A stretch of DNA of 64,000 bases from Marinifilum fragile JCM 15579 (GCF_001310955.1 NZ_BAZX01000020.1:1-64000), one strand, 5' to 3'; counted from the first letter of the stretch, positions 17,510 through 27,523 are shown. Translations and numbers: made by a program. Notes: a model not told the origin generated them from the sequence alone.

Positions 17510-19306
17510 ATGGAGTATCAACATTGGGGCAAGTTGATTCGTGACAGAATTGAAAAATTCGGCGATCGAATCGCAATGCGCTATAAAGATGAAGAGAGCA
17601 ATAAGTGGATTGGTGTAAGCTGGAATGAATTTGGTTTGCAAATTCGACAAGTATCAAAGGCTCTTATGAAATTGGGTGTTAAGGAGAAGCAATCTGTTGC
17701 AATTTTCTCTCAAAACATGCCTGAATGGATTACCGCAGACTTAGCTATTATGAGTGTTCGCGGCATTTCTGTTCCAATATATCCTACAAACTCAACAAAC
17801 GAAGCAAAATACATCGTTCAAGATTCTGAAGTTCAGGTTATTTTTGTTGGAGAACAAGAACAGTACGATCGTACCATGGAATTGATTAAAGAGGTTCCAC
17901 ACGTGAAAATGGTTGTTGTTTTTGATAAAAAGACAGAGCTTACGGATCATGATAAATCTATGTATTGGGATGAGTTCATCATTAGTGGACAAAACTCAGG
18001 TTTAGGAAAAGAATTTGATGAACGCTTTTACAGCGGTGAGTTCGATGATCTGGCTACCTTGATTTACACATCAGGAACCACAGGTGAACCCAAAGGAGTA
18101 ATGATTGATCACAAGAACATTTCGAGTGTATTGGTCTCTCACGATAAGGAGTTAAATGTTTCAGAAGATGACATTTCTCTTAGTTTCTTGCCATTAAGTC
18201 ATGTTTACGAACGTGGATGGTGTTTCTTCTGTTTCCATCGTGGGATTGAGGTTTACTTTAACCGTGATCCGAAGAAAATTGCGGAAACAATGAAAGAGGT
18301 AAAACCAACATTAATGTGTACGGTACCTCGTTTGTATGAAAAGATTTATTCGGGCATTAAGGATAAAACCGAAGAAGCTTCGGCAAGCAAACGTGCTTTG
18401 TTAAATTGGTCGCTAAAAGTTGGCGAAAAATATTACAATCAATATCAGATGTTTGAGAAAAAAGTTCCTCTGGGATTAAAGCTTAAACATAGAATTGCCG
18501 ACAAGTTAGTTTTAAGCAAACTACGCGGAATTATGGGAGGTAGAATCAACTTTACACCTTGTGGTGGAGCTCCTGTTTCTAGAGAAATATTAGAGTTTTT
18601 TCATTCTTTAGGGATTAATGTAAAAGTTGGTTATGGTCTTACCGAAACCATGGCTACTGTTAGTTTGTATGGCGATAAGAATATCGATTTTAGAACAGCC
18701 GGAAATACCATTGTTGGAACCGAAATTAAAATTGGTGAAAATGATGAGATCATGGTGAAAGGCCCGGGTGTAATGCGTGGTTATTACAAAAAGCCTGAAG
18801 CTACGGCGGAAGTAATGAAAGATGGCTGGTTCTGTACCGGTGATGCAGGTAGAATTGACGAAAATGGTTGCCTGATTATAACCGATAGAATTAAAGATCT
18901 GATGAAGACTTCTGGAGGAAAATATGTTGCTCCACAGAAAATTGAAACTACCTTGGTTAACGATCAATTTATTGAGCAAATTGCTGTAATAGGGGATTGT
19001 AGAAATTATGTGACTGCACTGGCAGTACCAGCATTTGGTCCCTTGCAGGCTTATGCAATTCAGCAAAATATTGTATTCAATTCAATTGAGGAGCTTTTAG
19101 CAAACTCACAAATTATTGAGTTTTTTGAAAAGCGATTTGAAGAATTGCAGAAGGAGCTTTCAAGGTTTGAGAAGGTGAAGAAATTTACCCTTCTTCCTAA
19201 AGAATTTACGATTGAAGCAGGAGAAATTACCTCTACTCTTAAATTGAAAAGAAAGGTAATTCAGGAAAAATACAAGCATCTTATCGAAAAGATGTATAAG
19301 GAATAA
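17510..19306 (+). CDS. Long-chain fatty acid--CoA ligase (FadD15-type AMP-forming)
   Basis: This 598-aa ANL-superfamily enzyme activates long-chain fatty acids to acyl-CoA through an acyl-adenylate. The P-loop-like motif IYTSGTTGEPKGV is near residue 185, the GYGLTET motif near 375, the A-domain TGDAGRIDENG near 440 and the hinge DRIKDLMKTSGGKYV near 455. The length and motif order fit the FadD15 group that is widespread in Bacteroidota. It stands as a single gene with a promoter-like element upstream and a terminator downstream. The exact chain-length preference is unknown. Confidence 0.92.
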   Translation: MEYQHWGKLIRDRIEKFGDRIAMRYKDEESNKWIGVSWNEFGLQIRQVSKALMKLGVKEKQSVAIFSQNMPEWITADLAIMSVRGISVPIYPTNSTNEAKYIVQDSEVQVIFVGEQEQYDRTMELIKEVPHVKMVVVFDKKTELTDHDKSMYWDEFIISGQNSGLGKEFDERFYSGEFDDLATLIYTSGTTGEPKGVMIDHKNISSVLVSHDKELNVSEDDISLSFLPLSHVYERGWCFFCFHRGIEVYFNRDPKKIAETMKEVKPTLMCTVPRLYEKIYSGIKDKTEEASASKRALLNWSLKVGEKYYNQYQMFEKKVPLGLKLKHRIADKLVLSKLRGIMGGRINFTPCGGAPVSREILEFFHSLGINVKVGYGLTETMATVSLYGDKNIDFRTAGNTIVGTEIKIGENDEIMVKGPGVMRGYYKKPEATAEVMKDGWFCTGDAGRIDENGCLIITDRIKDLMKTSGGKYVAPQKIETTLVNDQFIEQIAVIGDCRNYVTALAVPAFGPLQAYAIQQNIVFNSIEELLANSQIIEFFEKRFEELQKELSRFEKVKKFTLLPKEFTIEAGEITSTLKLKRKVIQEKYKHLIEKMYKE

Positions 19307-19329
19307 AACGACAGTTTAACCATTAATAG

Positions 19330-19358
19330 AAACCCGAGAAATTAAATTTTTCGGGTTT
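19330..19358 (+). terminator. Terminator after the acyl-CoA ligase gene
   Basis: AAACCCGA and TCGGGTTT form a stem with a 13-nt loop and a T-run. Confidence 0.8.
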
Positions 19359-19387
19359 TTATTTTGTGATTAGAATCACGCGAACAA

Positions 19388-19499
19388 CTTGCGACTATGG
19401 GCGCGAACTATAGGCGCGGTATAGCGCAAGAAGCATGCGTGCAAAGTCGCGAACAGTTTGCGGGGATAAGCTCAAACACCTTGTGCCTATAGGCGCAAG
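19388..19499. repeat. GC-rich cluster of palindromes between convergent genes
   Basis: The block contains related words built on GCGCAAG, GCGAAC and TATAGGCGC. CTTGCGACTAT (19388-19398) pairs with ATAGCGCAAG (19421-19430) with one bulged base. A near-perfect 20-bp palindrome, CTTGTGCCTATAGGCGCAAG, lies at 19480-19499. The composition is much richer in GC than the flanks. It has no coding potential and resembles a REP-type dispersed repeat. Confidence 0.5.
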
Positions 19500-19552
19500 T
19501 TTATAATAGAGTAAAAGGAATTTTTCCAAGCTATTACAAGAAGCTTTTTAGC

Positions 19553-20431
19553 TTACTTCTGAACAATCATACCAATCCATGGACTACCCTCTTCATATGG
19601 TTTTCCTCTTAAATTAGCCCAGTAATCCTTAACTGTAAATCCATGTTCTTCGGCCATTGCAATGGCTCGCTTTACCGAAAAATAATGTTTCCAAATGTGA
19701 TGAGTTCTCATCTCACCATCATTAAAAACTAAGGTGTATTTGTCGAGACGAACCTTATCCTTTTTGTATTTGTAGTGCGATTGTAATAGTAAATGTTCTT
19801 TCTCGCTCCAGAAACCGTCTTCATTGCTAATGTACCAAGATTGATCTGGCTCCCTTGTTTCAAAATAATATTTGGTAAATACATCAAATATTAGGAATCC
19901 GCCAGGTTTAAGGGCTTTATAAACTTTCTTAAGAAGCTTGTCGCGATCTTGATGCGACAGTACACACAAATCCCCGTAGATTAAACTTACAACATCAAAT
20001 TCCTTTTCGTAATCAATCTCAAGATAATCCTTACACAGGTATTGAATTGGATAGCCGAATTCTGCTGCCTGTTCCTTTGCATAGTTAATAGAGTTCTCTG
20101 AAAAGTCGATTCCTGTTACATCGAATCCCTGCCCAAAGAAATTTTCGCTATACAAACCCGGGCCACAACCAAGATCAAGATATTTACTTTCTTCAGGTAA
20201 TTTCATGTAAGCACTAAGCCAGTTAACTGCCTGAATAATATTTTCGTACTTTCTTGATCCTTGATCTGAATCATCATCAAGGTGAGCATAAAGAAGATGT
20301 TCTGATATATATGCATCTTGCCAAAAATTACCATCATCCTTGGCAAATAATTTAGGTTTCTTTGTGATCTTTTCCAGATCATTGAAGTTAAGAAGACCTT
20401 TTGCAGTTAGTAAGTTCATAAAACTAGACAT
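19553..20431 (-). CDS. Class I SAM-dependent methyltransferase
   Basis: The 292-aa protein has the Rossmann-type motif I YLDLGCGPGLY near residue 90, an acidic end of strand 2 (VTGIDFSENSI), and motif IV-like VSLIYGDLCVL near 150, so it binds S-adenosylmethionine. The substrate is unknown. An N-terminal stretch of about 70 residues precedes the fold. It is first in a minus-strand run only by order: MgtC, GNAT, NfeD and EI24 genes lie upstream in the same direction, with a 22-bp gap to MgtC, so it may be the distal gene of that operon. Confidence 0.85.
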   Translation of the reverse strand: MSSFMNLLTAKGLLNFNDLEKITKKPKLFAKDDGNFWQDAYISEHLLYAHLDDDSDQGSRKYENIIQAVNWLSAYMKLPEESKYLDLGCGPGLYSENFFGQGFDVTGIDFSENSINYAKEQAAEFGYPIQYLCKDYLEIDYEKEFDVVSLIYGDLCVLSHQDRDKLLKKVYKALKPGGFLIFDVFTKYYFETREPDQSWYISNEDGFWSEKEHLLLQSHYKYKKDKVRLDKYTLVFNDGEMRTHHIWKHYFSVKRAIAMAEEHGFTVKDYWANLRGKPYEEGSPWIGMIVQK

Positions 20432-20453
20432 TTGAATTGAGCATCGGTGATGC

Positions 20454-21161
20454 TTATAGAATTTGTTGCAATTTTACTCTTTTTATTCCTGGAATACTAC
20501 CCAATTCAGAGGTTAGTTTATTTAGTTTAACTCTTTCCGAAATTTGAACAGTAAGGTAGTAACTAATTCTATTTTCATCGTAATGCTGTTCCACATCAAT
20601 GGTTCGAATGGCAATCTGATGTTTTTTCAGGATATGTTTAAAATCATCAGGAGATACTTCTTTGTTTTTAACATGGATATGAAGACGTTTGATGAATTTT
20701 CCTGGGAATAATTTCTTTTCAATAACATCCATTGCAATTAAAGAGATCAGTAAAATGGTAGCTCCAATGATAGCTCCCATATACATTCCAGCACCAATTG
20801 TTAAACCAAGTGCGGCGATTACCCAAATCGAAGCAGCGGTAGTTAATCCTTTTACATTAACGCCAAATTTCATAATGGCTCCTGCTCCTAAAAAACCTAT
20901 TCCCGATACTACCTGAGCGGCAATTCTACCTGGATCTCCATTTTGAAAATTTTGAAATGTTTGGGGAATATAAATCGATAATAACATGATTAAGCTGGCT
21001 CCCATACATATTAAGATATGTGTACGTAATCCGGCTGGTTGTCTATGAGCTTCACGTTCAAGCCCAATTATGGCTCCAATAAAAAAACTAAACAACAATC
21101 GCCAAAAGATGGTTGCAGTTGTTATTTCGGTGGTTGATATGAGTTGATTGATATAATCCAT
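20454..21161 (-). CDS. MgtC/SapB family membrane protein
   Basis: This 235-aa protein has four to five membrane helices in the first 150 residues with the family signature IGLEREAHRQPAGLRTH near residue 35 and GIGFLGAGAIMK near 85. The remaining C-terminal part (about 155-235) is a soluble ACT-like domain, as in many MgtC homologues. Members are linked to magnesium homeostasis or to modulation of F-type ATPase, but the role differs between species. It lies 9 bp after the GNAT gene on the same strand. Confidence 0.9.
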   Translation of the reverse strand: MDYINQLISTTEITTATIFWRLLFSFFIGAIIGLEREAHRQPAGLRTHILICMGASLIMLLSIYIPQTFQNFQNGDPGRIAAQVVSGIGFLGAGAIMKFGVNVKGLTTAASIWVIAALGLTIGAGMYMGAIIGATILLISLIAMDVIEKKLFPGKFIKRLHIHVKNKEVSPDDFKHILKKHQIAIRTIDVEQHYDENRISYYLTVQISERVKLNKLTSELGSIPGIKRVKLQQIL

Positions 21162-21170
21162 TTATCGATT

Positions 21171-21599
21171 TTAGTGTTTGCGCTTGATCATTACATCGTA
21201 TCTGTCAAGATATTGGAAGCCTAAATTTTTGTAAAGTTTAATGGCATGTTTATTTGTTTCATGAACTTCAAGCTTAATTTGCATGTTTAATTTTTTTGCA
21301 AACTGAAGAGCTTTTTCACTTAATAATCTTCCGTATCCTCTCTGCTGATAGTTTGGGTGCACGCCCAAGTGATGCAGGTACAATCTGCGTGAATCATTGG
21401 TAAGCCAAATTGTGCCAATGCACTCGCTAGTGGTCAAATCTTCAAGAATCCAGAACTTACCTCCAAATTTTAAGCTCTTTTCTATCGTGAGAGCTGTATC
21501 AGCACGTTTTTCGTCAGCTAAACCAGTTAATTCCCATAAACCAAGCACAGCAGCGAAGTCATGAGCCTCATATTCTCTAATCTCTATTTTATTCATCAT
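21171..21599 (-). CDS. GNAT family N-acetyltransferase
   Basis: This 142-aa protein has a compact GNAT fold. The acetyl-CoA pyrophosphate-binding motif A reads QQRGYGRLL near residue 85, preceded by the beta-4 strand LHHLGVHP and followed by LEVHETNKHAIKLYKNLGF, the classical C-terminal motif B. The substrate is unknown. ATG 21599 lies inside the 3' end of the upstream NfeD gene (11-bp overlap), indicating coupled translation. Confidence 0.9.
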   Translation of the reverse strand: MMNKIEIREYEAHDFAAVLGLWELTGLADEKRADTALTIEKSLKFGGKFWILEDLTTSECIGTIWLTNDSRRLYLHHLGVHPNYQQRGYGRLLSEKALQFAKKLNMQIKLEVHETNKHAIKLYKNLGFQYLDRYDVMIKRKH

Positions 21600-23016
21600 C
21601 CTCTTTCTTTATCACATAAACTTGACCTGTTTCGAATCGAATTACCTCTACTTCGGTCTCTTTATCGATAAAACCATCTTCCGATTTGGCATCGTAGATT
21701 TGATTGTCGATAATCACTTTTCCGGATGGGCGAAGTACACTCATTGCAATACCAATTTTACCAATCATGGTTTTTGCCCTCATGTCAACGCCAACGTAAC
21801 CTTCTTCAGCATTTTCGACGGTACTTAGAGCCAAATGACCAAGGAATGAGTTGGCAGAAAATAGTTTCTTACTCAGGTAAATGGAACCCACAATGGCTAC
21901 AAGAATTGAAAAAATCACCAAAAGCAATGAAGCTACAATGGTTTTGATATGTCGAGGTTCAAATTCAAAAGCAACATTATCGACTAAACTTAAGGTCAAG
22001 CCAGTGATGATGAAAATGATTCCGGAAACTCCTGCAACCCCAAAGCCAGGGATTACAAATATTTCCACGGCGAGCAGTATCACTCCGACTCCAAAAAGAA
22101 TAATCTCCCAATTTTCAGCCATTCCTTCCAGATAAAGAGGAGAGAAGTACAATACTGCTGCAATTGCAGCAGCAAGAATTGGAAATCCGATTCCGGGAGT
22201 TTGCAATTCAAAATAAATTCCTCCTATAATGATCATGATTAGAATTCCTTGCAATACCGGATTTATCATGAAATCAACCACTTTTTCTATTCCAGATGGT
22301 TCGTAGGATTTTATGGTATATTCTTTGACTCCTGCTTTTTCTAAAACTTCAGAAACGCTGTTGGCAATTCCTTCGCAGTATCCATTTTTAATGGCTTCAT
22401 CCGGAGTAAAGGTCAATACTTTTCCTGTATCAATTACATTTTCGATATAGGTTCTTGGATCAACCATTGCTTCAGCAATTAATGGGTCGCGTTTCCATTT
22501 GTAAATGGTATCGCCAGCTAGAATAATTGTGTCTTTTCCATGTGCTTCCGCAGTAGCACGCATGGTTGATCTCATGTAAGACTGGTATTTATCTGGCATG
22601 GCCTGCCCGGTTTGATTTACCACGGTAGCAGCGCCAATATTAGCTCCAGATCTCATGTAAATGCTGTCGCAAGCAATTGAAATTAATGCTCCTGCCGAGG
22701 CTGCATTGTTGTCGATAAATACATAAACCGGTTTTTTGTTATTTAATATCGCAGTACGAATCGAGTCTGCGTGAATTACCATACCACCGTAAGTATTCAT
22801 GTGAATTAAAATCAAATCGGCATTTAATTTATCAGCTTCCCGAAAGGCATCTTTGGTTTGACGCCAGGCTGCAGGGCCAATTTCTCTTTTGATATCAAAT
22901 TTGTATACAAGTTTTTCAGTCGATTCAACTAAGGAATCAGAGGCAAGTTTTGCTTCAGCGGATAAACCGATAAGTATTACTAGCAAAGAGAGAATAATAT
23001 TTCTGAAAAGATCCAT
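21589..23016 (-). CDS. NfeD family membrane-bound ClpP-class serine protease
   Basis: This 475-aa NfeD-type protein is the long form. It has a signal peptide, then a ClpP/SppA-like protease domain (ASAGALISIACDSIYM near 105-120 holds the likely nucleophilic Ser; KIDPRTYI-like region follows), then a block of about four to five membrane helices (about 255-385), and a C-terminal OB-fold (about 400-475). Long NfeD proteins usually pair with a stomatin/SPFH partner such as FloA, which is not visible here. It likely acts in membrane quality control. It overlaps the downstream GNAT gene. Confidence 0.9.
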   Translation of the reverse strand: MDLFRNIILSLLVILIGLSAEAKLASDSLVESTEKLVYKFDIKREIGPAAWRQTKDAFREADKLNADLILIHMNTYGGMVIHADSIRTAILNNKKPVYVFIDNNAASAGALISIACDSIYMRSGANIGAATVVNQTGQAMPDKYQSYMRSTMRATAEAHGKDTIILAGDTIYKWKRDPLIAEAMVDPRTYIENVIDTGKVLTFTPDEAIKNGYCEGIANSVSEVLEKAGVKEYTIKSYEPSGIEKVVDFMINPVLQGILIMIIIGGIYFELQTPGIGFPILAAAIAAVLYFSPLYLEGMAENWEIILFGVGVILLAVEIFVIPGFGVAGVSGIIFIITGLTLSLVDNVAFEFEPRHIKTIVASLLLVIFSILVAIVGSIYLSKKLFSANSFLGHLALSTVENAEEGYVGVDMRAKTMIGKIGIAMSVLRPSGKVIIDNQIYDAKSEDGFIDKETEVEVIRFETGQVYVIKKEDDE

Positions 23017-23091
23017 ATAAGTACTTTTAGTTGTTTATTGTATATAAGATAACAATTAACTCGCAAATATTCTTTTGAAAAAGCTTAAGAT

Positions 23092-23874
23092 TTAGTGCTT
23101 CTCTTTTTCCCAAATTTCATTAACAGCTAATGTTCCGGCTACAACCGATACAATTGCTGCAAAGCTTGAGAAAGAAACACCACAGAAAGGAACAATCAAG
23201 CATAGCGAAAACACAAAACCATTTGCAATTACAATTCCCTTGTTTTCTCTCATAAATTGCACACTTTCCTTAATGCTTAGTCTTTTTCTTTCAATGGCAT
23301 AATCCAAAAATGAAAATCCATAAAAGTAAGCCGAAATGAAAAACAGAATTATGGCTGAAGCCCAACCAATAATTGGGATAAAACTTAGAATAAACATTAA
23401 TGCGGTTAATAGCAACTCTATGCAAAGGTTTCTAAGGGCAATAAATACTCCGCGAATAATATCTTTAACCAGTTGTCTGAATTCAAAAGGATAATCGTTA
23501 CCAGTTTTAATTTTCTCGGTTCGCTCCGATAGGTAAGAGAACACTGGAGACATGATGATAATGATGATATAACCTCCGAAGTATGCAAAAATTAGGAAAA
23601 AGAGAACTTTGAACACAATCCAGATAAATCCACCAATTGTAGCCTTTAGAAATCCAGAACCCCAAAAATCAGCATTTTCAAGATCTAACCAATTTTGTAG
23701 GTAGGTTTGAGTTTGGTCCGATAACGAGCCAATATAATCCCATCCAACCCAGAATAGAAGAATATTCAGCAATAAAGGAAAAATAAAGAACCAAGCCAGT
23801 CTTTTTCTAAATATATAATTTAAGGCTTCCGAATAAGTGCGTAAACCAAATCCAAAATCTTTAATCAGTTTCAT
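23092..23874 (-). CDS. EI24 (CysZ/EtpA-like) membrane protein
   Basis: The ATG at 23874 (MKLIKDFGFGLRTYSEAL) is preferred over a TTG further upstream at 23898. The 260-aa product has about five to six hydrophobic segments, including a long tandem one near 70-110 and the region LSFIPIIGWASAIILFF near 155, and matches the EI24/CysZ family. CysZ is a sulfate permease, but Bacteroidota members have no proven substrate. It is 75 bp upstream of the NfeD gene in the same direction. Confidence 0.82.
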   Translation of the reverse strand: MKLIKDFGFGLRTYSEALNYIFRKRLAWFFIFPLLLNILLFWVGWDYIGSLSDQTQTYLQNWLDLENADFWGSGFLKATIGGFIWIVFKVLFFLIFAYFGGYIIIIIMSPVFSYLSERTEKIKTGNDYPFEFRQLVKDIIRGVFIALRNLCIELLLTALMFILSFIPIIGWASAIILFFISAYFYGFSFLDYAIERKRLSIKESVQFMRENKGIVIANGFVFSLCLIVPFCGVSFSSFAAIVSVVAGTLAVNEIWEKEKH

Positions 23875-23996
23875 GTTTTTATAGATGTAAGATGACAATT
23901 GTGCTTTAACAAAAATAAGATTAAATGTGTAATACCAAAAGAACCTGAATCCAAAATCTTTAATCGAACTCAGGTTAATATATTGCGTCAGACTTC

Positions 23997-24025
23997 TTGC
24001 ATTTCATAGCTTTTAATTACCTTTG
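23997..24025 (+). promoter_or_regulatory. Bacteroidetes-type promoter for purB
   Basis: TTG (23997-23999), an 18-nt spacer and TACCTTTG (24018-24025) lie 40 nt before the chosen purB start. Confidence 0.5.
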
Positions 24026-24065
24026 TGACTCTAAATAACCATTATTGATATTTAATATTTTAGAA

Positions 24066-25403
24066 ATGCAAAGTTTGATAGCAATTTCGCCGGTTGACGG
24101 GCGTTACCGTGACAAAGTAGATGTATTGGGTGAGTATTTTTCAGAGTACGCTTTGGTACGTTACAGAGTGTTGGTTGAAGTAGAATATTTTATTGCTCTT
24201 TGCGAGGTTCCTCTTCCACAGTTGAAAGATTTTAGCAAAGATTTATATACTGATTTGCGTAGCATTTACCTTGATTTTACCGTTGAGGATGCGCAAAAAG
24301 TGAAGGATATCGAGAGTGTAACCAACCACGATGTAAAGGCAGTTGAGTATTTTATCAAAGAAAAGTTCGATGCTTTAAAATTAGAGAAATACAAAGAATT
24401 CATCCACTTTGGATTAACATCTCAGGATATAAACAATACTGCAACTCCATATTCTTTGCGTGATGCTGTTTACGATGTGTATTACCCTTTATTGGATCAG
24501 TTGATTGCGAAACTGGAAAGCCTTTCTGAAGATTGGAAAGAAATTGCAATGTTGGCTCGTACTCATGGTCAGCCAGCTTCTCCAACTCGTTTAGGAAAAG
24601 AAATTCAAGTGTACGTTTACCGATTGAAAAGACAATTGGATTTGTTAAAGAGCGTTCCTTGTTCTGCTAAATTTGGAGGTGCAACAGGTAACTTCAATGC
24701 ACATCATGTTGCCTATCCTGAAGTGGATTGGAAAGAATTTGGGAATCACTTTGTAAATGACATTTTAAAACTAGAGAGAGAAGAGCTAACTACTCAGATT
24801 TCGAACTACGATAATATGGGTGCGATTTTCGATAACTTGAAACGCATCAATACCATTTTGGTTGACTTGAACCGTGACTTCTGGACTTACATTTCCATGA
24901 ACTATTTCAAGCAGAAAATCAAGGAAGGTGAAGTTGGTTCTTCAGCAATGCCACACAAGGTGAATCCTATCGATTTTGAAAATTCAGAAGGGAACCTAGG
25001 ATTGGCGAATGCTACTTTCGAACACTTGGCTACTAAGTTGCCAGTTTCTCGTTTGCAGCGTGATCTAACGGATTCAACTGTACTAAGAAACATCGGCGTT
25101 CCTTTTGCACATACCATCATTGCATTTAAATCTTTATTAAAAGGTTTAGACAAACTATTGATTTCAAAAGAAGCTTTTGAAGCTGATTTGGAAGCAAACT
25201 GGGCAGTGGTTGCAGAAGCGGTTCAGACCATCTTGCGTCGCGAAGGATATCCAAATCCTTATGAGGCATTAAAAGCTTTGACTAGAACCAATACTCATGT
25301 TACTCGAGAAAGTATTGCTGAATTTATCGATACACTAGAAATTGGTGATGATTTGAAAGCTCAATTGAAAACAATTAGTCCTGATAATTATACAGGAATC
25401 TAG
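24066..25403 (+). CDS. purB: Adenylosuccinate lyase
   Basis: PurB cleaves SAICAR and adenylosuccinate in purine synthesis. ATG 24066 (MQSLIAISPVDGRYRDKV) is the standard start; the frame opens seven codons earlier. The 445-aa protein carries the fumarase/aspartase-superfamily signature SSAMPHKVNPIDFENSEG near residue 290, TSQDINNTA near 120 and ARTHGQPASPT near 165. It is of the E. coli-like PurB subclass. It has its own promoter and terminator. Confidence 0.97.
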   Translation: MQSLIAISPVDGRYRDKVDVLGEYFSEYALVRYRVLVEVEYFIALCEVPLPQLKDFSKDLYTDLRSIYLDFTVEDAQKVKDIESVTNHDVKAVEYFIKEKFDALKLEKYKEFIHFGLTSQDINNTATPYSLRDAVYDVYYPLLDQLIAKLESLSEDWKEIAMLARTHGQPASPTRLGKEIQVYVYRLKRQLDLLKSVPCSAKFGGATGNFNAHHVAYPEVDWKEFGNHFVNDILKLEREELTTQISNYDNMGAIFDNLKRINTILVDLNRDFWTYISMNYFKQKIKEGEVGSSAMPHKVNPIDFENSEGNLGLANATFEHLATKLPVSRLQRDLTDSTVLRNIGVPFAHTIIAFKSLLKGLDKLLISKEAFEADLEANWAVVAEAVQTILRREGYPNPYEALKALTRTNTHVTRESIAEFIDTLEIGDDLKAQLKTISPDNYTGI

Positions 25404-25435
25404 AAAATATTAATATTTGTTAATACTTTGTTTTT

Positions 25436-25464
25436 AGGCTGTAAGAGTTGTACTTTTACAGCCT
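25436..25464 (+). terminator. Terminator after purB
   Basis: AGGCTGTAA and TTACAGCCT flank an 11-nt loop, followed by ATTTTT. Confidence 0.85.
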
Positions 25465-25523
25465 ATTTTTATTGGGCAAATTCTTAAGTTCCCAATATTC
25501 TTATTTAACTATTTATACTTTTA

Positions 25524-27353
25524 ATGAAAGATTTTATTAAGGTTCTTAGGCGATTCCTTCCTCCTTATAAAGGGGATACGACAATGATGTTTGTTTATAA
25601 CCTGTTAGGTGCTATTTTTGGAGTTTTTTCGTTGGGTGCAATTGTTCCTGTGTTAGATACATTTTTTAATAAAAGTGTAGAGGTTTCGGTACTTGAAAAA
25701 ATGCCATGGGAGCTCAAAACAGATGTAGTAATGCACAATTTTAATTATTACATTACCTTAATAAAGACTGAGTATGGTCCTGAGTATACGTTGTTTTTTA
25801 TAGCTGTAGTTGCATTAACTATGGTGTTATTTAAAGTACTATTTACTTTTTTAGGCTCATATCACTCAGTTAATATCAGGAATGGAGTCGTAAGGGATTT
25901 ACGCCTACAGATTTATAATAAAATGATTTCATTGCCTCTTCCTTTTTTCTCAGCGGAAAAGAAAGGAGATATCATTGCGCGCTCAACAGGAGATGTTCAA
26001 GAAGTTGAGATTTCGGTGATGAGTTCAATTGATATGATCTTCAAAAATCCAATTATGATACTAGTTTATTTAATTGGATTGTTATCAATTAGTGCTCAGT
26101 TAACATTATTTGTATTTATCATGTTACCAATTGCAGGTTATATTATTGGATTAACGGGTAAAAAATTAAAGAAATCTTCAAGAGATGGACAGAATAAAAT
26201 GGGCGATATCTTATCAACCATAGAGGAAAGTTTATCGGGGTTGAGAATTATTAAGGCTTTTAATGCCGAAGAGAAAATGCATATTCGTTTTTCGGAAGAA
26301 AGCAACTCTTACAGAAGAATCATGAATAGCATGATGCGCCGTTATGTTTTAGCGCACCCAGTAAGTGAGTTCATGGGAACTTTAGTAATGTTGACGATTA
26401 TGTGCTATGGTGGAATGTTAATTCTTAATGGTACTGGTAATTTAACAGGCTCTACATTTATTGCATATCTTGGGATGTTCTATATGATAATTGCACCTGC
26501 TAAAGCTTTTTCAAAGGCTGCATATACTATCCAGAAAGGTTTAGCAGCAATGGATCGTATTGATCAATTGTTAGAAGCAAAATCTACCATTACCGATAAA
26601 GAAAATGCAAAATCAGTTAGTGAATTCGGTAACTCAATCCATTATAAAAATGTTACCTTCTCTTACAATGGAGAAAGGAATGTGTTGAAGAATGTAAATT
26701 TGGAAATCCCGAAAGGAAAAACTGTTGCATTAGTTGGTCAATCAGGTTCGGGTAAAACTACTTTTGTTGATTTATTGCCAAGATTTTATGATGTAAATGA
26801 AGGTAGTATTAATGTTGATGGTATTGACATTCGTGACTATAAAATGAAAGATTTACGAAACCTGATGGGGAATGTAAATCAGGAGTCAATTCTTTTTAAT
26901 GATACCATTTTTAACAATATTGCTTTTGGAGTTGAGAGCGCAACAATGGAAGATGTAGTTGCGGCCGCAAAAATTGCCAATGCTCATGATTTTATCAGTG
27001 CTACAGAGAATGGTTACAATACCAACATTGGAGATCGCGGTAGTAAACTATCAGGAGGACAGCGTCAGAGATTAAGTATTGCACGTGCGGTTCTTAAAAA
27101 CCCACCAATCATGATTTTGGATGAGGCTACCTCAGCTTTGGATACGGAGTCAGAAAGATTGGTGCAGGATGCATTGGATAAATTAATGGAGAATAGAACC
27201 TCATTGGTGATTGCTCACCGACTATCAACAGTGAAGAATGCAGACTTGATTTGTGTTTTCCATGAAGGAGAAATTGTAGAACGAGGCAAACACGATGAAT
27301 TAATCGAGAAAGGTGGAGCCTACAAGAAACTGTATGATATGCAGCTATTGTAG
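25524..27353 (+). CDS. MsbA-like ABC transporter (fused permease and ATPase)
   Basis: This 609-aa half-transporter has six membrane helices in residues 1-330 (type IV exporter fold) and an ATPase domain. Walker A is GQSGSGKTT near 405, the signature is LSGGQRQR near 510, and Walker B with the D-loop is IMILDEATSALD near 530, with an H-loop His in VIAHRLS. Family members flip lipids such as the lipid A core (MsbA), peptides or drugs; the motifs do not fix the substrate. It is monocistronic between two terminators. Confidence 0.92.
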   Translation: MKDFIKVLRRFLPPYKGDTTMMFVYNLLGAIFGVFSLGAIVPVLDTFFNKSVEVSVLEKMPWELKTDVVMHNFNYYITLIKTEYGPEYTLFFIAVVALTMVLFKVLFTFLGSYHSVNIRNGVVRDLRLQIYNKMISLPLPFFSAEKKGDIIARSTGDVQEVEISVMSSIDMIFKNPIMILVYLIGLLSISAQLTLFVFIMLPIAGYIIGLTGKKLKKSSRDGQNKMGDILSTIEESLSGLRIIKAFNAEEKMHIRFSEESNSYRRIMNSMMRRYVLAHPVSEFMGTLVMLTIMCYGGMLILNGTGNLTGSTFIAYLGMFYMIIAPAKAFSKAAYTIQKGLAAMDRIDQLLEAKSTITDKENAKSVSEFGNSIHYKNVTFSYNGERNVLKNVNLEIPKGKTVALVGQSGSGKTTFVDLLPRFYDVNEGSINVDGIDIRDYKMKDLRNLMGNVNQESILFNDTIFNNIAFGVESATMEDVVAAAKIANAHDFISATENGYNTNIGDRGSKLSGGQRQRLSIARAVLKNPPIMILDEATSALDTESERLVQDALDKLMENRTSLVIAHRLSTVKNADLICVFHEGEIVERGKHDELIEKGGAYKKLYDMQLL

Positions 27354-27377
27354 TATTTAAAAGAATAATACATAGAG

Positions 27378-27407
27378 AAAGATGGATCATTTTAATGGTC
27401 CATCTTT
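27378..27407 (+). terminator. Terminator after the MsbA-like gene
   Basis: AAAGATGGA and TCCATCTTT form a stem, followed by a T-run. Confidence 0.85.
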
Positions 27408-27523
27408 TTTTTGATCATTATAGAAAATGATAAGGATTGTGAATTAAAAATGTAACGCCACAAAACCTTTTCTCGTACAAATATCTGACAATATGATTTT
27501 TGAAGAACTAAAATTTTGATGTT

